In this document: positions 34,136 to 46,020 of the stretch, piece after piece
Position numbering within the stretch: position 1 is the stretch's first letter
Layout: each line of letters begins with the position of its first letter
DNA from: Channallabes apus
Taxonomy: Eukaryota > Chordata > Actinopteri > Siluriformes > Clariidae
DNA length: 64,000 nucleotides
Assembly (NCBI GenBank): GCA_030522415.1
Contig: CM060105.1
Span: 14,180,277 to 14,244,276, forward strand
Reading direction: 5' to 3'
Made by a program: the position numbers and the translations under genes
Notes under the pieces: generated by a model
The model's input: the letters and a program-made list of their open reading frames with translations, nothing else
Told to the model about the DNA's origin: nothing
Databases searched by the model: none

Positions 34136-34533
34136 ACCCTGCACAGCCACACCCCAATGATCCAGAGCAAAACTGAGGGGTAGCCCAAGGTGACCCAAGA
34201 GGAACCAACAAAATAGTCAGCATAAAAGTTTGCATGGTAATCTTATGGGTGACTGGTAGCTAGCTAAACACATAGAGCAGGGGCAGTTCGACATGTAGAG
34301 AGAACATACCTAGAACATACCTGCAACTCCACTGCATTTGGCAATTAGGCTCAAGGTGAAAGAAAAAATTTTTTAAACTGAAGAATATTATAATACTTTG
34401 AGTTTTACATGGTTATTTGCTTACATGCTTTGATATTTTTGTTAGCTGTACTACTTCATACTATACATACCAGCTGTCTGACATTAAAAAAGCGTAAAGT
34501 CCGACTACAGTCACATTTAATGACCATAACCAA

Positions 34534-34536
<3 letters not shown>

Positions 34537-34566
<30 letters not shown>
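34537..34566. repeat. (GT)n microsatellite
   Basis: About 14 GT units. Confidence 0.95.
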
Positions 34567-34568
<2 letters not shown>

Positions 34569-35569
34569 AATGTGTATACCGCACCTGAGTGTCGAGGTTT
34601 CTGGTTGTTTTGGCTCCTGGAATTCCTTGAATTTTCCCAATTTTCATAATCGCATTCCTTTGAAATGTCATCTGAATTCTCATATATATCAAAACTCATG
34701 TTTCTTCTTCTCTCTACTGTAAACTTGTATGCCTACTGTATACTCAGTTATATTAAGATCAGTTTAAAATTGTATTGTATTCGATTAGTTTTAAGTGTCC
34801 AAGTCTACCCAACATTATCCAGCTCTCAAATAGTTGATGGTGCATGTGGTGTGTGGATGTCTGTGTGTTTGCACGCATGTTGGCCAATGATATATTTATG
34901 CAGCTTATGGAGGAAGTGCAACTTTCTATAATAGTCATGTGATGTGACATGGGCCATGCACTACAGAAGTGCCATGCCAGAGCCTGCAGACTGGATGATG
35001 GAGAAGAAGGAATCGTAGGAGTCAGAGATAAAGCTGTTCCTTTATTTTAAAGACTGGTCTTTATTTTATGGTGTTTGTATGTTGAGGTTTTCAAATCCAC
35101 TAGAAAGAAACAAACACTACTTGTCTGGGCATTAGATCTGCAGAGTCGGATGGCAGAAGGAACGCTTTGCTGTATTTATAAAACTAGAACAGTGATGTCA
35201 TCAGAAAACGTTACATAATATAAAGGGAAAAAAAAGATTTTTAACTGTCAATAAGCGTTTTTTTTTTTACTGGTCAGGATGGAAATGAATTTGGACCTAG
35301 TCGCTTATCAACGGATATTAAAAGGTATCTGAACACCAATTTTATACAATTTATACCATTATATAGTACTTAAAAAAACATTTCCTGTGATATATATTTT
35401 TTTCCCCGACACCCTAGCCTACATCCTGTCACAACATTTTAACTGTTACTATAGAGTTCAGTTTGGTAAATGGAAATAATTGGGAATGTATTGCGAATAC
35501 AGAACAGGAAAAGGAAAAAAGTGTTTAATTAAGCAAACCACCAGGGGGAGCTAGTGTTGCCAGAGTCAC

Positions 35570-35880
35570 ACACTCATCGTCTATACCCCTTTATCCTGTA
35601 TAGGGTTGGTGAGCACATCCCGGAAGACTTAGGGCATGAGACGGGGTACACTCTGAATGGGGTGTCAATCCATTGCAGGCAACACACACATTCACATGCT
35701 CATTCACACAATACGGGCAATTTGGAAACGCCAATTAGTCTAATCTGTATGTTGTTGGACTGTGGCAGGAAACCGGAGGACCCAGAGGAAACCCATCAAG
35801 CACAGGGAGAACATGCAAACTCCATGCACACTGACCCAACATGGGAATTGAACCCGGACCCTGGAAGTGTTTCCACTAGA
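35570..35880 (-). mobile_element. tRNA-SINE, inverted, diverged
   Basis: Reverse complement of the SINE body (caatccattgcaggcaacac; actgtggcaggaaaccggag; catgcaaactccatgcacac). It is followed by an (AAT)n tract at 35895-35932. Confidence 0.75.
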
Positions 35881-35892
35881 AAGACACACACA

Positions 35893-35894
<2 letters not shown>

Positions 35895-35932
<38 letters not shown>
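35895..35932. repeat. (AAT)n microsatellite
   Basis: About 12 units. Confidence 0.95.
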
Positions 35933-35935
<3 letters not shown>

Positions 35936-35999
35936 CCTTTATGCATATGCCCAGTCCTGAGATTAGAAATTTAATCAAGATGCCACATAAAATCAGAAG

Positions 36000-37077
36000 A
36001 TCAAACATCTGGAATTTCATTCCATTACAGCTACATGCATAGTAACACTTTTTTTTAAACAACATTATTTTCCTATTGTCAAAATGAAAAGATGAAAATC
36101 TGTTTCAAGTCGTCTTTCCATCGTCCTCAGCAAGACACAGAAACAATTCAATAGACAATTCCTGGTGTCGGAGTGAAAAAAAGAAGAAGAAAAAAACTGA
36201 AATCTGACTTATAATACTGCTAATGATCCGTTTTCTATAAAGTATTGCATCAGGATCCAAATTTGAAAAAGAGAGAATAAATAACTAGCAAACATGTACA
36301 AGTACCTTTTCCAGAATAAACATAACATAATGCAAAAAGAATATATACTGAAATGGTAATAATTATAATAAAAAAAACATCAACGATAAACTATAATCTA
36401 TTGAATATTTATAATTATGTCATTATTATTATTAGTAGTAGTATTTTTAGAAAACAAACAAACAAACAAACAAACAAACAAAAAACATCCTTAACAATTA
36501 ATTTTGTGATAAAAAAAAAATTAAATTCCCAAACAGACTAATAGACAGCCTGACACAGAGGGTTTGTTGTGCTATTGACAAAATTATTGTTTTTTGAATT
36601 CTTCTTATCTCAAATCTGTATAAAACTGATTTTACACTGCAAATAATCAGACATGGTTTAAAATCATTACACAGTACAAAATGATCCCAATAGAATCTTA
36701 CAACAATAATAATAATCCTATAATGGTTGAGCAGCAATTAAAAATAAATAAATAAATCAATAAATTTAAGCACAGTCACAATCGGAAACATTATTCAAAT
36801 TGAAATCGACGTAATTGATGTTTTTTCTAGTTTTTTCGCCATTTTCCCTGTCATACGTGTCGTAGCTGTCCCGTTAGTCTGTCGTTCCCACTACTGGTGG
36901 CTTTAAGAACAGCGTCATGGCAGCACTCGCGCTGAGATTTAGTCTGAAAATTCTCACACTTTCTCAGAACTTTGTTGCCTGGGATGCATTTCTTAACTTA
37001 CAACTCAAAGAATTATAACTTATTAATAAAATGCACAGTGTAAAGCCAGCTTTAGTTTAGTGCTCGGAAATGTTTCG
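36000..37077. other. AT-rich DNA downstream of zfpm2
   Basis: Contains (ATT)n near 36421-36445 and (AAAC)n at 36456-36482; otherwise no gene or element recognised. Part may be zfpm2 3' UTR if distal polyadenylation is used. Confidence 0.5.
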
Positions 37078-37083
37078 TTTATT
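37078..37083 (-). terminator. zfpm2: Candidate polyadenylation signal for zfpm2
   Basis: AATAAA on the - strand, 143 bases past the stop codon. Further matches exist downstream; the used site is not determined. Confidence 0.35.
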
Positions 37084-37225
37084 ATATAAATAAATACGCC
37101 ACAAGGAGCCAAAAATACCACACACACAACAAATATATTCACTAATAAATCACGGGAAGATAAAATCTCCTGATTTGATTGTCCTCTTGCTGTCGTATAA
37201 ACGGCCATGACACAGCACCAAGGTC

Positions 37226-39408
37226 TCATTTCACATGCTCAGTGGCGTGTGCAGAGCAATAAAACTTTTTATGAGTTATAAAGTTTGACAGGTTGTTGAA
37301 CTGGATGTCGCAGGGACGGCAGTATTTGCCGTTAAGCGCCACAGAGCTCGATCCGTTCGTGCTCCTTTTCAAGGTCGAGGTCTCCTCCAGATTGGAGGCT
37401 GGCGAGGAAGAGATGCTCTCATTGGGTTTCTCTTGATCCGGGGTGCGAGCTGTGGAGCGGACGTTCGGGTTCGAGGTACTGCAAGATGCGTTTTCTTGCC
37501 TGCCGTCGCGCTGGGGACTGGAGTTTAAAGATTTCTCTGTATTTTCAGAGCCAACATGGCTGCCGTCTGGCATGGGCTGCTCTTTTTCACCTTCAGTGCC
37601 CTCGTTTGGGCTTTGCCTCCTCTCGTTTTGTGGAACAAAAATCCCTGTGGCATAGTCAGCAGGTTTAATCTCATAATACGGCCAGATCTGATCATCCACT
37701 CTGATTCTCTTAGCATTACCCAGATAGTTATCAGAATTCATCGTCTTGTGTTCATCCTTTATAGCCGACAGTGTTTCAGCAGATGTAGAATTATTGGCAC
37801 ATTGAACCGAGCGCTCGATACTGAAACTATCAGGAGCATTCGCATTTCTCGAGCCTTCATCCTTTATGTTTGGTGCTTTGTTCTCCAAGTTTGCCCCTGG
37901 GCAGAAGTTCTGTTTGTGGCTCAGGTAGTCCTCGACTTTGTTGAAGCTGATTTTACACACGGCGCATTCGTGATAATCCATTAGTCCTGAAACTTTACCA
38001 ATCTGTATTGTGCATTTTTTACTCAGATCTATCGGCGCATCAGCTGGATCACCTTCCTCCTCAGCTATCGCATTACACTTCGATACTATGGCTGATTTTG
38101 TGACTGTCAAGGAAGGTTCAGGATGCTTCGGAACCAAACCCTGGATCATGCTGTACCGGTGATGAAGCTGGTCCTTGAGACTCTCTATTGAATCCTGAGA
38201 CATATAGGAATTACTATAAGGGTAAGTCTGAGATACCGTGGGATCAGGACTGAGCATCTTTCTTCTCTTTCGGGTACGAAATGATTTCTGGACATGTTTA
38301 TTGTTCGCTGCGCGCTTTGCAGGCGGATCATGGCGGGTGGCGCAGTAGTACTGCTTGTGCACCACGTAGTTCTCCTGTCGGCTGAACGTGATCTTACATG
38401 CCTCGCAAGTTGTTTGATTGTGGTCCAGCTCACTCTCTGATATTTTCTGACTCTTTGAGTCATTTGGACTTTCCTCCGCGTCACATGGAGTGGATGCTTT
38501 TTTACTGTTCACTGGGAATTCCTCCGGTGCTTTTCCTCCTGTACCGAAAGGCTCGACTAGAGGAGTGTTGAATTGAGTGGGAGTCTGACCTTTAATCTCA
38601 AATGCCTGGCCAGTGTTCAGCATGCTAACTAAACCTGCACCAGTTCTAGGACTCACTGCAGGTTTGGTCAAAATGCTGTAATCATGAGATTTGCTCATGT
38701 GCTGCCAGGGGCCATTACAATAATGCTTCTTGTGCACTAAATAATTATCAAGGTTGCTGAATGTGATGTTGCATTCGAAGCACGTCGCTCCTTTTGGAAC
38801 CAGAGTGCTGTACATTACCGGAGGGAAATTGTTGCCACCTTGGCGTAGCCTGCGATGGACCAGCTCGGACATTTTCGCCAGTATTTCAGAAGCTTGTGGG
38901 ACTGCAGGTATATCCTGTGAGAATGGCACATGAGGCAGGAAGGGTGGCACAGGAAATGCTGGGGTTAAATGACTCTGGATCGGGGAGGAAGCCAAGCGAG
39001 GACTGGAGGGCTCAGATTTCACTTTACTGTACGACAAACCAGCTTTGCTTCCACACCCTGAATCAGCCTTGCTAGCCCCCTGCACCTGGTCATTGTTCTC
39101 TCGCTCCTTGTTCTGATGAAGTTGACTTTCTCCGATGGTTTTATTATCATTTAGATTTGCAACACTAAGGGTCTCGGTCGGATTCTGTTTAGTGAATTTG
39201 CTATCCAGACTTGCGTGCCTGTGCAGCTCCTGGTGTTTCGATAGATCTCGGGGCGTCTGGAAAGTGAAGTGACACTGACCGCACCGCAGTCCGGTCTGAG
39301 ACAGGTGGGTGAGGATGTGAGGCTGCAGGACCATCAGAGTGTCGGCTGTGTAGTCACAGATCGTGCATTTCAAACTGCTCCCAGGAGAGGTCTCGTCGGT
39401 CTTGAAAG
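37226..39408 (-). CDS. zfpm2: ZFPM2/FOG2 large terminal exon (zinc fingers 3-8, CtBP motif)
   Basis: Acceptor tttttcccatcaag, then 726 codons to TGA at 37226-37228. Six fingers are readable in order: CTICDYTADTLMVLQPHILTH, with the start shared with the previous exon; CGQCHFTFQTPRDLSKHQEL; the C2HC fingers CFECNITFSNLDNYLVHKKH, CEACKITFSRQENYVVHKQY, CAVCKISFNKVEDYLSHKQN and CRPCDIQFNNLSNFITHKKF. PIDLSKK is the CtBP co-repressor motif, and RTRKRRK is a probable nuclear localisation signal. The C-terminus HATEHVK matches FOG2 rather than FOG1. FOG2 binds GATA4/5/6 zinc fingers and represses or co-activates targets in heart, gonad and diaphragm development. The C-terminal third is shorter than recalled human FOG2. 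Paralogue a or b is unresolved. Confidence 0.97.
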
Positions 39409-39479
39409 CTTGATGGGAAAAAAAACAGACAATTGACATTGTCGAAAAGCAGCTTTCAATGAAAAACAAAATGATCACT

Positions 39480-39790
39480 CATGCAGTCACTCTATACCGC
39501 TTAATCTTGTGTACAGGGTCACATCGGACCTGGAGTCTAACGCAGGAGTCTTAGGGCACGAGGCGGGGTACACCCTGGATGGGGTGTCAATCCATCACAG
39601 GGCACACACACTCACACACACTATGGGCAATTTGGGGAATGTCTGTTATCCCAATGCGCAAGTCTTTGGACTGTGGGAGTAAACCGGAGTACCAGGATGA
39701 AACTCACCAAGCACTGGGAGAACATGCACACAGAGTCGAGAATCAAACCTGGACCCTGGAGGTGCAACCACTAAACCACTGTGCCACCAA
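39480..39790 (-). mobile_element. tRNA-SINE, inverted, beside the zfpm2 exon
   Basis: Reverse-complement SINE body (ggggtgtcaatccatcacag; tggactgtgggagtaaaccg) and head (ggaccctggaggtgcaacca). It lies 70 bases upstream of the terminal exon's splice acceptor, in the intron. Confidence 0.8.
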
Positions 39791-39794
39791 GTTT

Positions 39795-39880
39795 AAAATG
39801 ATCAACAGTGGCAAGGAAAAACTGTCAAGAGAAGGAAACCTTGAGTGGAACCAGGCCCAAATAGGAACCCATCCTCATTT
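39795..39880 (-). repeat. Short LINE 3' UTR fragment
   Basis: Shares gaaaccttgagtggaaccag / gaacccatcctcatt with the LINE tails at 25770 and, inverted, at 27860. Confidence 0.6.
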
Positions 39881-40067
39881 CCGTGTCAGTACGACAAGGA
39901 AATCCAATATAACTATGTATAAGGTCAAAAGTGCAATTATAACCCAATAATTTAAATAATCAAGAAATTAACAACAATGCTGGACTACTGCATTCATAAG
40001 TGTCCCAACACTTCTAATAGTCTTTTTATATAGGATACTTATTTTAACAAATACACAACCTCCTCAC

Positions 40068-40292
40068 CAGAATGTGTGGATAGGTGCATTTTTAGAGCCT
40101 GTGGACCCAGGAAGCTCATGTTGCATTGTGGGTAAGTGCAGGAATGCGACATCAGATGGTTCGTGTTGGTCTGTTTCTCCGAAGCCTGGTCAGATTCCCT
40201 AGTTCGTCCACTGCAGTAGTACATGAGGTGAGCTTGGAGGTTCTTGTCGCTCTTGAACCAGATCCCACACATCTTACAGGGGAAAATGTCTT
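40068..40292 (-). CDS. zfpm2: ZFPM2/FOG2 exon with zinc fingers 1 and 2
   Basis: Acceptor tctattgtag and donor gtgagg; 74 codons plus split codons at each end. It encodes DIFPCKMCGIWFKSDKNLQA then HLMYYCSG, the C2HC first finger that contacts GATA factors, and CTYPQCNMSFLGPQALKMHL..H, the C2H2 second finger. Human FOG2 has [20 protein letters not shown] at the same place. The last G pairs with CT of the next exon to give Ala. Confidence 0.96.
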
Positions 40293-40795
40293 CTACAATA
40301 GAAAATCAGCAAATGCATATGTGAATTAATTACACAAATTCTTATGTATATGATGTTAAATTGTGTAAGTAGTAAGACCTTTTGCATTATGCTTTAATAG
40401 AAAAATATTCCCAATTACAGTATTGTGAGGTAGTGACTGTTAGGATGGAAATATACTTGCTGTTCAACCATGTATTTACAAAGTCGACTGGCAACACACT
40501 TGCCTATAGACTACATGTGTTGCCAGGAGGTTACAGTAGGGAGCACATTGGAGAACCCAATCAGACAATTATAACTTCATTTATAGTTATACATTATGTT
40601 TCCATGAACAGTTTTATCCACCTTTTAAATTGAGTAATATTTTTTATAATCTAAAAAACCAAACCACAAAGCGTAAATTCCTCCCTGCTGAGAAAGTGTT
40701 GTCTCAAGAAACGTGTATGTCCAATCCAAGACATGAGATTTCCTTTTTTTAACTAGCATGTTCATTGTTCTGTCCTGGGTAAAGTCCGCACTCAC

Positions 40796-40948
40796 TGTTG
40801 ATGATGGTGCTGGGGAGAACGGATGCCATGGCAGCTTGTTGAGGAAGGAGCTGGATGGACGAGAATCTTGAGGAAATGTCCACCACACACACTGCGAGCT
40901 CTTCTCCCTCCATAACGCTTCTCGTGGTTGAGCACCAAACATGTCCTC
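40796..40948 (-). CDS. zfpm2: ZFPM2/FOG2 exon, end of PR-like region
   Basis: Acceptor aattctgtag and donor gtgagt; it starts GA, completing Gly, and ends A, starting Lys. It encodes GHVWCSTTRSVMEGEELAVC then VVDISSRFSSIQLLPQQAAM and ASVLPSTIIN. Human FOG2 has about 18 more residues between the DSR-like position and SIQLLPQQ, so this exon is shorter in frame. MEGEEL is the conserved core of the SET/PR-like fold. Confidence 0.95.
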
Positions 40949-41070
40949 CTACAGAATTCACAGATATATTCGCATATATACACACAAGGTACATAGATAA
41001 AGACACAAACAGCAAATAGATCACACGTCAATATTAGATAAACATTTCTCCTGACAGTTTATTCTATAGG

Positions 41071-41425
41071 CGGCGCGGTGGTGTAGTGGTTAGCACTATC
41101 GCCTTGCACCTCCAGGGTCTGGGTTCGATTCCCCGGCCAGGCTCGATTCCCGTCTCTGTGTGCATGGAGTTTGCATGTTCTCCCCGTACTTCCTCCGGGT
41201 ACTCCGGTTTCCTCCCACAGTCCAAAGATATGCAGGTAAGGCTAATTGGCGTTCCTAAATTGCCCGTAGTGTGTGATTGGGTGTGTGAGTGTGTGTATGT
41301 GTGTGTGCCCTGCGATGGATTGGCACCTTGTCCAGGGTGTACCCCGCCTAGTGCCCGAAGTCTCCTGGGATAGGCTCCAGGTCCCCCGCGACCCTGAACA
41401 CAGGATTAAGCGGTATAGAAGATTA
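41071..41425 (+). mobile_element. tRNA-derived SINE in zfpm2 intron
   Basis: Head ggtggtgtagtggttagcac, B-box-like gggttcgattc, and the same body as 20715-21110 with a short internal deletion. It lies about 120 bases upstream of the exon at 40948. Confidence 0.85.
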
Positions 41426-41561
41426 GTTTATTCTACATAATCTATTCAAGTACAGACTGTGACCTTCAGAGAAGGAATTAAAAATAACTGTTCTGAGAAT
41501 TCTGTAAAAAGGACGTGCTGGATAATTTATTTCATAATGTCAGTTCTCGAAGATGGCGACA

Positions 41562-41850
41562 TGGCGGCTTAGTGGTTAGCACTGTTGCCTTGCACCTCCA
41601 GGATCTGGGTACGATTCCTTCCTCAGGTTTCTGTGTATGCAGTTGCATACACAGAATGTTGCATGTTCTCTGCATGCTTGATGAGTTTCCTCCGGGTACT
41701 CCAGTTCCCTCCAACTGTCTGAAGACAAATTGCAGATAGTGTGTAAATGAGCATGTATGCCCTCTGATGAATTGCTCCAGTCCAGGGTGTACTGTACCCC
41801 ACCTCAGTGCCCTTGGTCTCCTGGGATAGGCTCTGGGTTGCAGTGAGTGA
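41562..41850 (+). mobile_element. Diverged tRNA-SINE copy
   Basis: Starts ggcggcttagtggttagcac, contains the same body in degraded form, and ends near cctgggataggctctgggtt. Older than the neighbouring copy by divergence. Confidence 0.75.
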
Positions 41851-42239
41851 GTGAGCGAGTTCTCGAAGATTAATTCCTAGTAAATGTGTGAAACTAAAAT
41901 TCATGAGGTTTCACACTTTCAACTCTAAGGAAGCGAACAGATTTTAACATTACAATATTTTACGCTTTTATAGCGGACTGTGTCTGTGTTCATAAGGTAA
42001 TTCAAAAGGTAAAGTTCCACTTTGTCTGTAATCTCCGAGTTGGTAAATAAAACATGAAACGACAATAATAATCCCGGCGTCTTTTGTGAAGACACACGCA
42101 GTGCAGCACAGCGCTCCGAGCTCATAGTCTACATGCTCGCTCATTTTTGAAGCGATGAGAAAACAAGCAAAGGGACGATACAGCGTGTGTTGTTTTTGTC
42201 TGCCCTCATGGGGGGAAAAGAAAAAAAAAAAGGGAACGG

Positions 42240-42610
42240 ACATCTCGGAAAGAAGCGCGGCGTTATCTAATTGAGGTTCTGCGGATGAAACATTCCACAG
42301 GAGTCCTTAAGAACAAACTCATTAGCGTGGCGAAAAAGCGAAGAAGAGTGCTTTGTGGCGGAGATAACATTTATCTCAGTAAATGACGGGCTCTCTGTCT
42401 GCCTTCATCTTCCATTAAGGGGATTAAAGTTTTAAAATATGACTATTTACAAAAGTCTGGAGAGAGAGATAACGAGCCGAAGCATGATACACCGCCTCTA
42501 AATGCTGGAATTAGGACATGCGCTAATTAGGCTGTTGGACAATAAAAATGAAGCTCATGTGCCGCCGATGTTCAAAGACGCGTTTGTGCTCTGACAACGT
42601 GTCAAACTAT
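42240..42610. promoter_or_regulatory. Candidate intronic enhancer with clustered GATA sites
   Basis: A complex, repeat-free block in the zfpm2 intron between the exons at 51497 and 40948. Consensus AGATAA/TTATCT sites occur at 42263-42268, 42362-42367, 42371-42376 (facing the previous one, a palindromic pair) and 42467-42472. A homeodomain-like TAATTAG lies near 42525. FOG2 is a GATA partner, so GATA input would be reasonable. No conservation test was possible. Confidence 0.35.
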
Positions 42611-42779
42611 TTAAAAAAGAGTGACCCGGACTGGGTTTGTGCTCTGGTTTTGGTAAAGAATTAAGGAATTGTTCACTGAGTAGCAATGCCACTTTAACAT
42701 TTGCGTTTAAGAGGCGCGTTTAAGTCAAACTGGGACTTTTAATCATGCACAACACAATTACTTCCTTTATTTCTCTATA

Positions 42780-43420
42780 TAATCCCCTATTACACTAATG
42801 CACTTGTCCCAGTGTTTCACTAGTGCTTGGATACCATCAGGGTAGAAAGTTTTCTCAGTACGCCAGAGCCAGGATCAAACTGCCTGCATCACGTCTGAAA
42901 CTCCGGCCTCCCAGGAACTCCTTTAATGGCCCAAACAAGTGGAAATGTCTTGGAGTGAGGTCAGGACTGTACGGGGGACGTAGCAATAACTCCCAGCCGA
43001 GGTCCTGTAATGTGCAAGTGGTGTTGGTGAATGATTATGTGTACAGTTCCCACAGACAGATGTGTCTCTTCTTCAAGTTTATCGATTCTAGATATCTGTT
43101 GATTTTCAAGGACCAGGCCCTCATCACTCGCGGCCGTACGGTCGTCATTAAAATGTTTCCATCATTCAAATGTTTTACTGTGGTTAAGAGTCTCATCACC
43201 GTACTGTGCTTCAAATCTTCTGAAAATCAGTCAGTTGGTTTTACGCCTTCATTCATGAGGGACGTCACAGTTTGACTTGAACACCCCTCATATTATAGCC
43301 GGACTGTCTTCTTGAATTTCTCAGTAAAGAATCATATTAGCCTAAACACTGTGGTAGATATGAAACCAACAAAAACTGTAAATGGGAACCTGGTGTAATG
43401 ATGCCTTAAGGTCCAACTGA
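42780..43420 (-). mobile_element. Mariner-like transposase relic
   Basis: The - strand frame reads RPPYSPDLTPRHFHLFGPLK then EFLGGRSFRRDAG, the C-terminal DD(34)D/E region of mariner transposases, where the last acidic residue of SPDL is retained. Other parts are in broken frames. Confidence 0.75.
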
Positions 43421-43424
43421 AAAG

Positions 43425-44870
43425 TTCATGCAAAGGAGGTCAAAAGTTGTGCATATGATGGAAAAAAATTATGTTTTTTTATGTTTAATCAGTGAGTAAA
43501 AACTTGTTTTTGCTTTAAAAACAAAAAAAAACAAAAACAACTTATATCTTTCCACAATCTATACACATCATACCGGTGGCCACCATAACCTGTTCATTAT
43601 TGAAACATTTTAAGAAATTACATGTTTCTATACAGTAGCATTGTGATATCACTCAGATCATGCCGATCCTTTCTATAAACCCAAACAATCTGGACTTCTC
43701 AACAAATCTCTTTGAAGAGTGACAAAAATAAATAAATAAATAAATAACTCCTCCCCATAAGACAGCACTTTGCCTGCTTATTTAATACTAAAGCCCTTAA
43801 CATATTGTTGCTGATGCGCATTTATGAGGGTCGTTATCTCATCTTGTTCTCTAACGATTAGCTCTCGGAGCAGCTGCGTGTCCGTTTCCTCCTTACTGGC
43901 CAAACTCCGGTCCAGTCTCATCCTTATGGAACATTTTCATGAACAGATTATGGCTTTATGGGAAATCAAACTCTACATTAAACGCTGATGATCTGCTCAG
44001 ATCAGTTTGTACAGACAAAGTAAAACATATAAAAAGCAAATATGATAAAGCACCTAACACACGCACACACACGCACGTGCGCACGCATAGTAAAACCGGA
44101 TCTTCTGCTAATTTATTCAGTTGACGCACCTCTACATTTTATTGCTGTGGATCAACAGAAAACAGAACATTTCCAAGACATCAGAGACGTTTTCATTCTC
44201 CGCGCTAAAACCAATTACGGCTTTTCAGAAATAATTACTTATAACCTTTCTTCCTTTCATTTCCATTCTCAGGAACATCATTCTCCTTCTTGATGTCTGC
44301 ATCCAGCTCGACTAAACCCTATAAAAACCTATTTCCTTTATGGAAACATTCGCTGTTTCTTATCTGTTGAAAACACCTCCGTAACTGGCACAGGTTCAAC
44401 CCGCGATTTAACGAGGGGCAAAAACCTTCGCCTTTTTGTATCCTACAACCAAACACCACATGGTTTTAAACAATCAATCAACGCATTATTATAAGCCCAA
44501 TTATGTAAAACATGTAATACCTCAGCAATTTGCTAATAATACATGTTTAATTTATTACAAAATGACAAATTATGTTTACATGATTTTAGGACGTTCTCTA
44601 GGTTTCATCTACAGTAGGTTATGTTTTCATTTTCACTTTAGCAGACAAAACAGTCTTACCAAGTGGGACGGGATAATATGTCTTCTTTTTTCTTAATACA
44701 ATTCAATATGCAAAACGGCTTTGACAATATGATATCATTTTACTGTAAAATACTTCTGCTTTATTTCCATTGTTCCCTTCTCGGGCACTGGTTGGGTTAC
44801 AACCATAATTTTATTAAAAGTGCAAATAATTTTCCTTTGTTTGCCTTGTTCCTTTGAGTACACACCCATA
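43425..44870. other. zfpm2 intron, no clear feature
   Basis: AT-rich, with (AAAT)n near 43728-43745 and an ACAC tract near 44060. A 47-codon - strand frame at 43778-43921 is charged and low in stops but matches nothing I recognise. Confidence 0.5.
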
Positions 44871-44879
44871 TTGTCTTTA

Positions 44880-46020
44880 AATCTGTCAAGATGAACATCA
44901 AGTTCATGCACTTAGAGGGAAATTCCGTAGCCCATTTTACAGAGGTTTTGCACCGAGATCTCTAAAAGTTCCACATATTTTTTTCAGCTTTGTGATTTCC
45001 AACGAATCCTTGAACCACTGCAAGAAAGCTGTTCCATGCAGCTATTTGTATCCTGGTAAGGTTCTTAGGACATTCCATGCATCTCCATTATCTCCTACAA
45101 ATATCCCTGCTTTATTCTATATCAAGTGCTCTGACAAACTGTTTCATCACTCCCAATTTTATGTGCAACAGTGAGAACAATACTTATGGGGGTCTACCAT
45201 TGGCTCCCATTTGATATTGCTTCTGCCCACATCGAATGCAGTTTGCGCTGGTCAATCTCGTCTGCGGTTAGTGTCACTGCTGATAAATGCTCAAATATAC
45301 CATGGATACTTGGCGAAGCCGCGTTGGAGACCCATTAGGTATACCACCATTTTGAAGTCCTAGATCACTTCCATCATCTAACAAGATTTTAACACTGCTG
45401 TATTCCTCTCTAAGCTGCACCAAGTGAGCCAGTGGAAGAGATGGATACATGTTTCCATAATGAAGCAGCACAGCTTTGAGGCTCCTGCATGAACTGTCAA
45501 TGAAGAGGCACCACTTACTGGGGCTACAGGAAATTCCAATTACTTTAAACAAACCAGACACATTGTTGCGGAAGCAAAGCTCCTCTTGATGGTATAAGAA
45601 GTTTTAAAATACTTGTGACACTTTTTCTGATCTGCTACAGTACAGTACATGCACACTTCCATCTAGCAAGTTCCACTGCTTGAGTCTCAACATCAAAAGC
45701 TCGACTTTGGACTTCATGAGACCGAGGTCTCTCACCAAGTCATTGAGGTCTTTCTGTTTGGTTGGGGTAGTATGGGGTTTCTATCATCATCCATCGCCCA
45801 AGCGCCACACAGCACAGACTACTACTGCATCTCTGTAATTTGGACAGTTGATCTCTCTTTGGAGGTGTAGGCACCAGGAGCTCTGTGCTGAGTGGCACTT
45901 GGTCGATCGATGATGGAATTTTCTGGATACAGTTGATGATACCAGGTGCACATCTTCCCACATTGGAGATTTGAAAGATCAACAAGCTTCAAGAAAATTC
46001 TGGAAACTCCTAAAACTTCT
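44880..46020 (-). pseudogene. Relic of a repeat-borne gene of unknown function
   Basis: On the - strand, DLNDLVRDLGLMKSKVELLM, then SGLFKVIGISCSPSKWCLFI and DSSCRSLKAVLLHYGNMYPS, then FDVGRSNIKWEPMVDP and IAAWNSFLAVVQGFVGNHKA follow in order with stops between. This resembles an uncharacterised family found in many copies in fish, cnidarian and insect genomes, presumably carried by a transposon. The WRLFIDSS.RSLKAVLLH block is its most conserved part. Function is unknown to me; this copy is dead. Confidence 0.6.

Noticed and set aside
37443..37984. + strand ORFs over the zfpm2 terminal exon
   Set aside because: Antisense shadows of a real, conserved coding exon.
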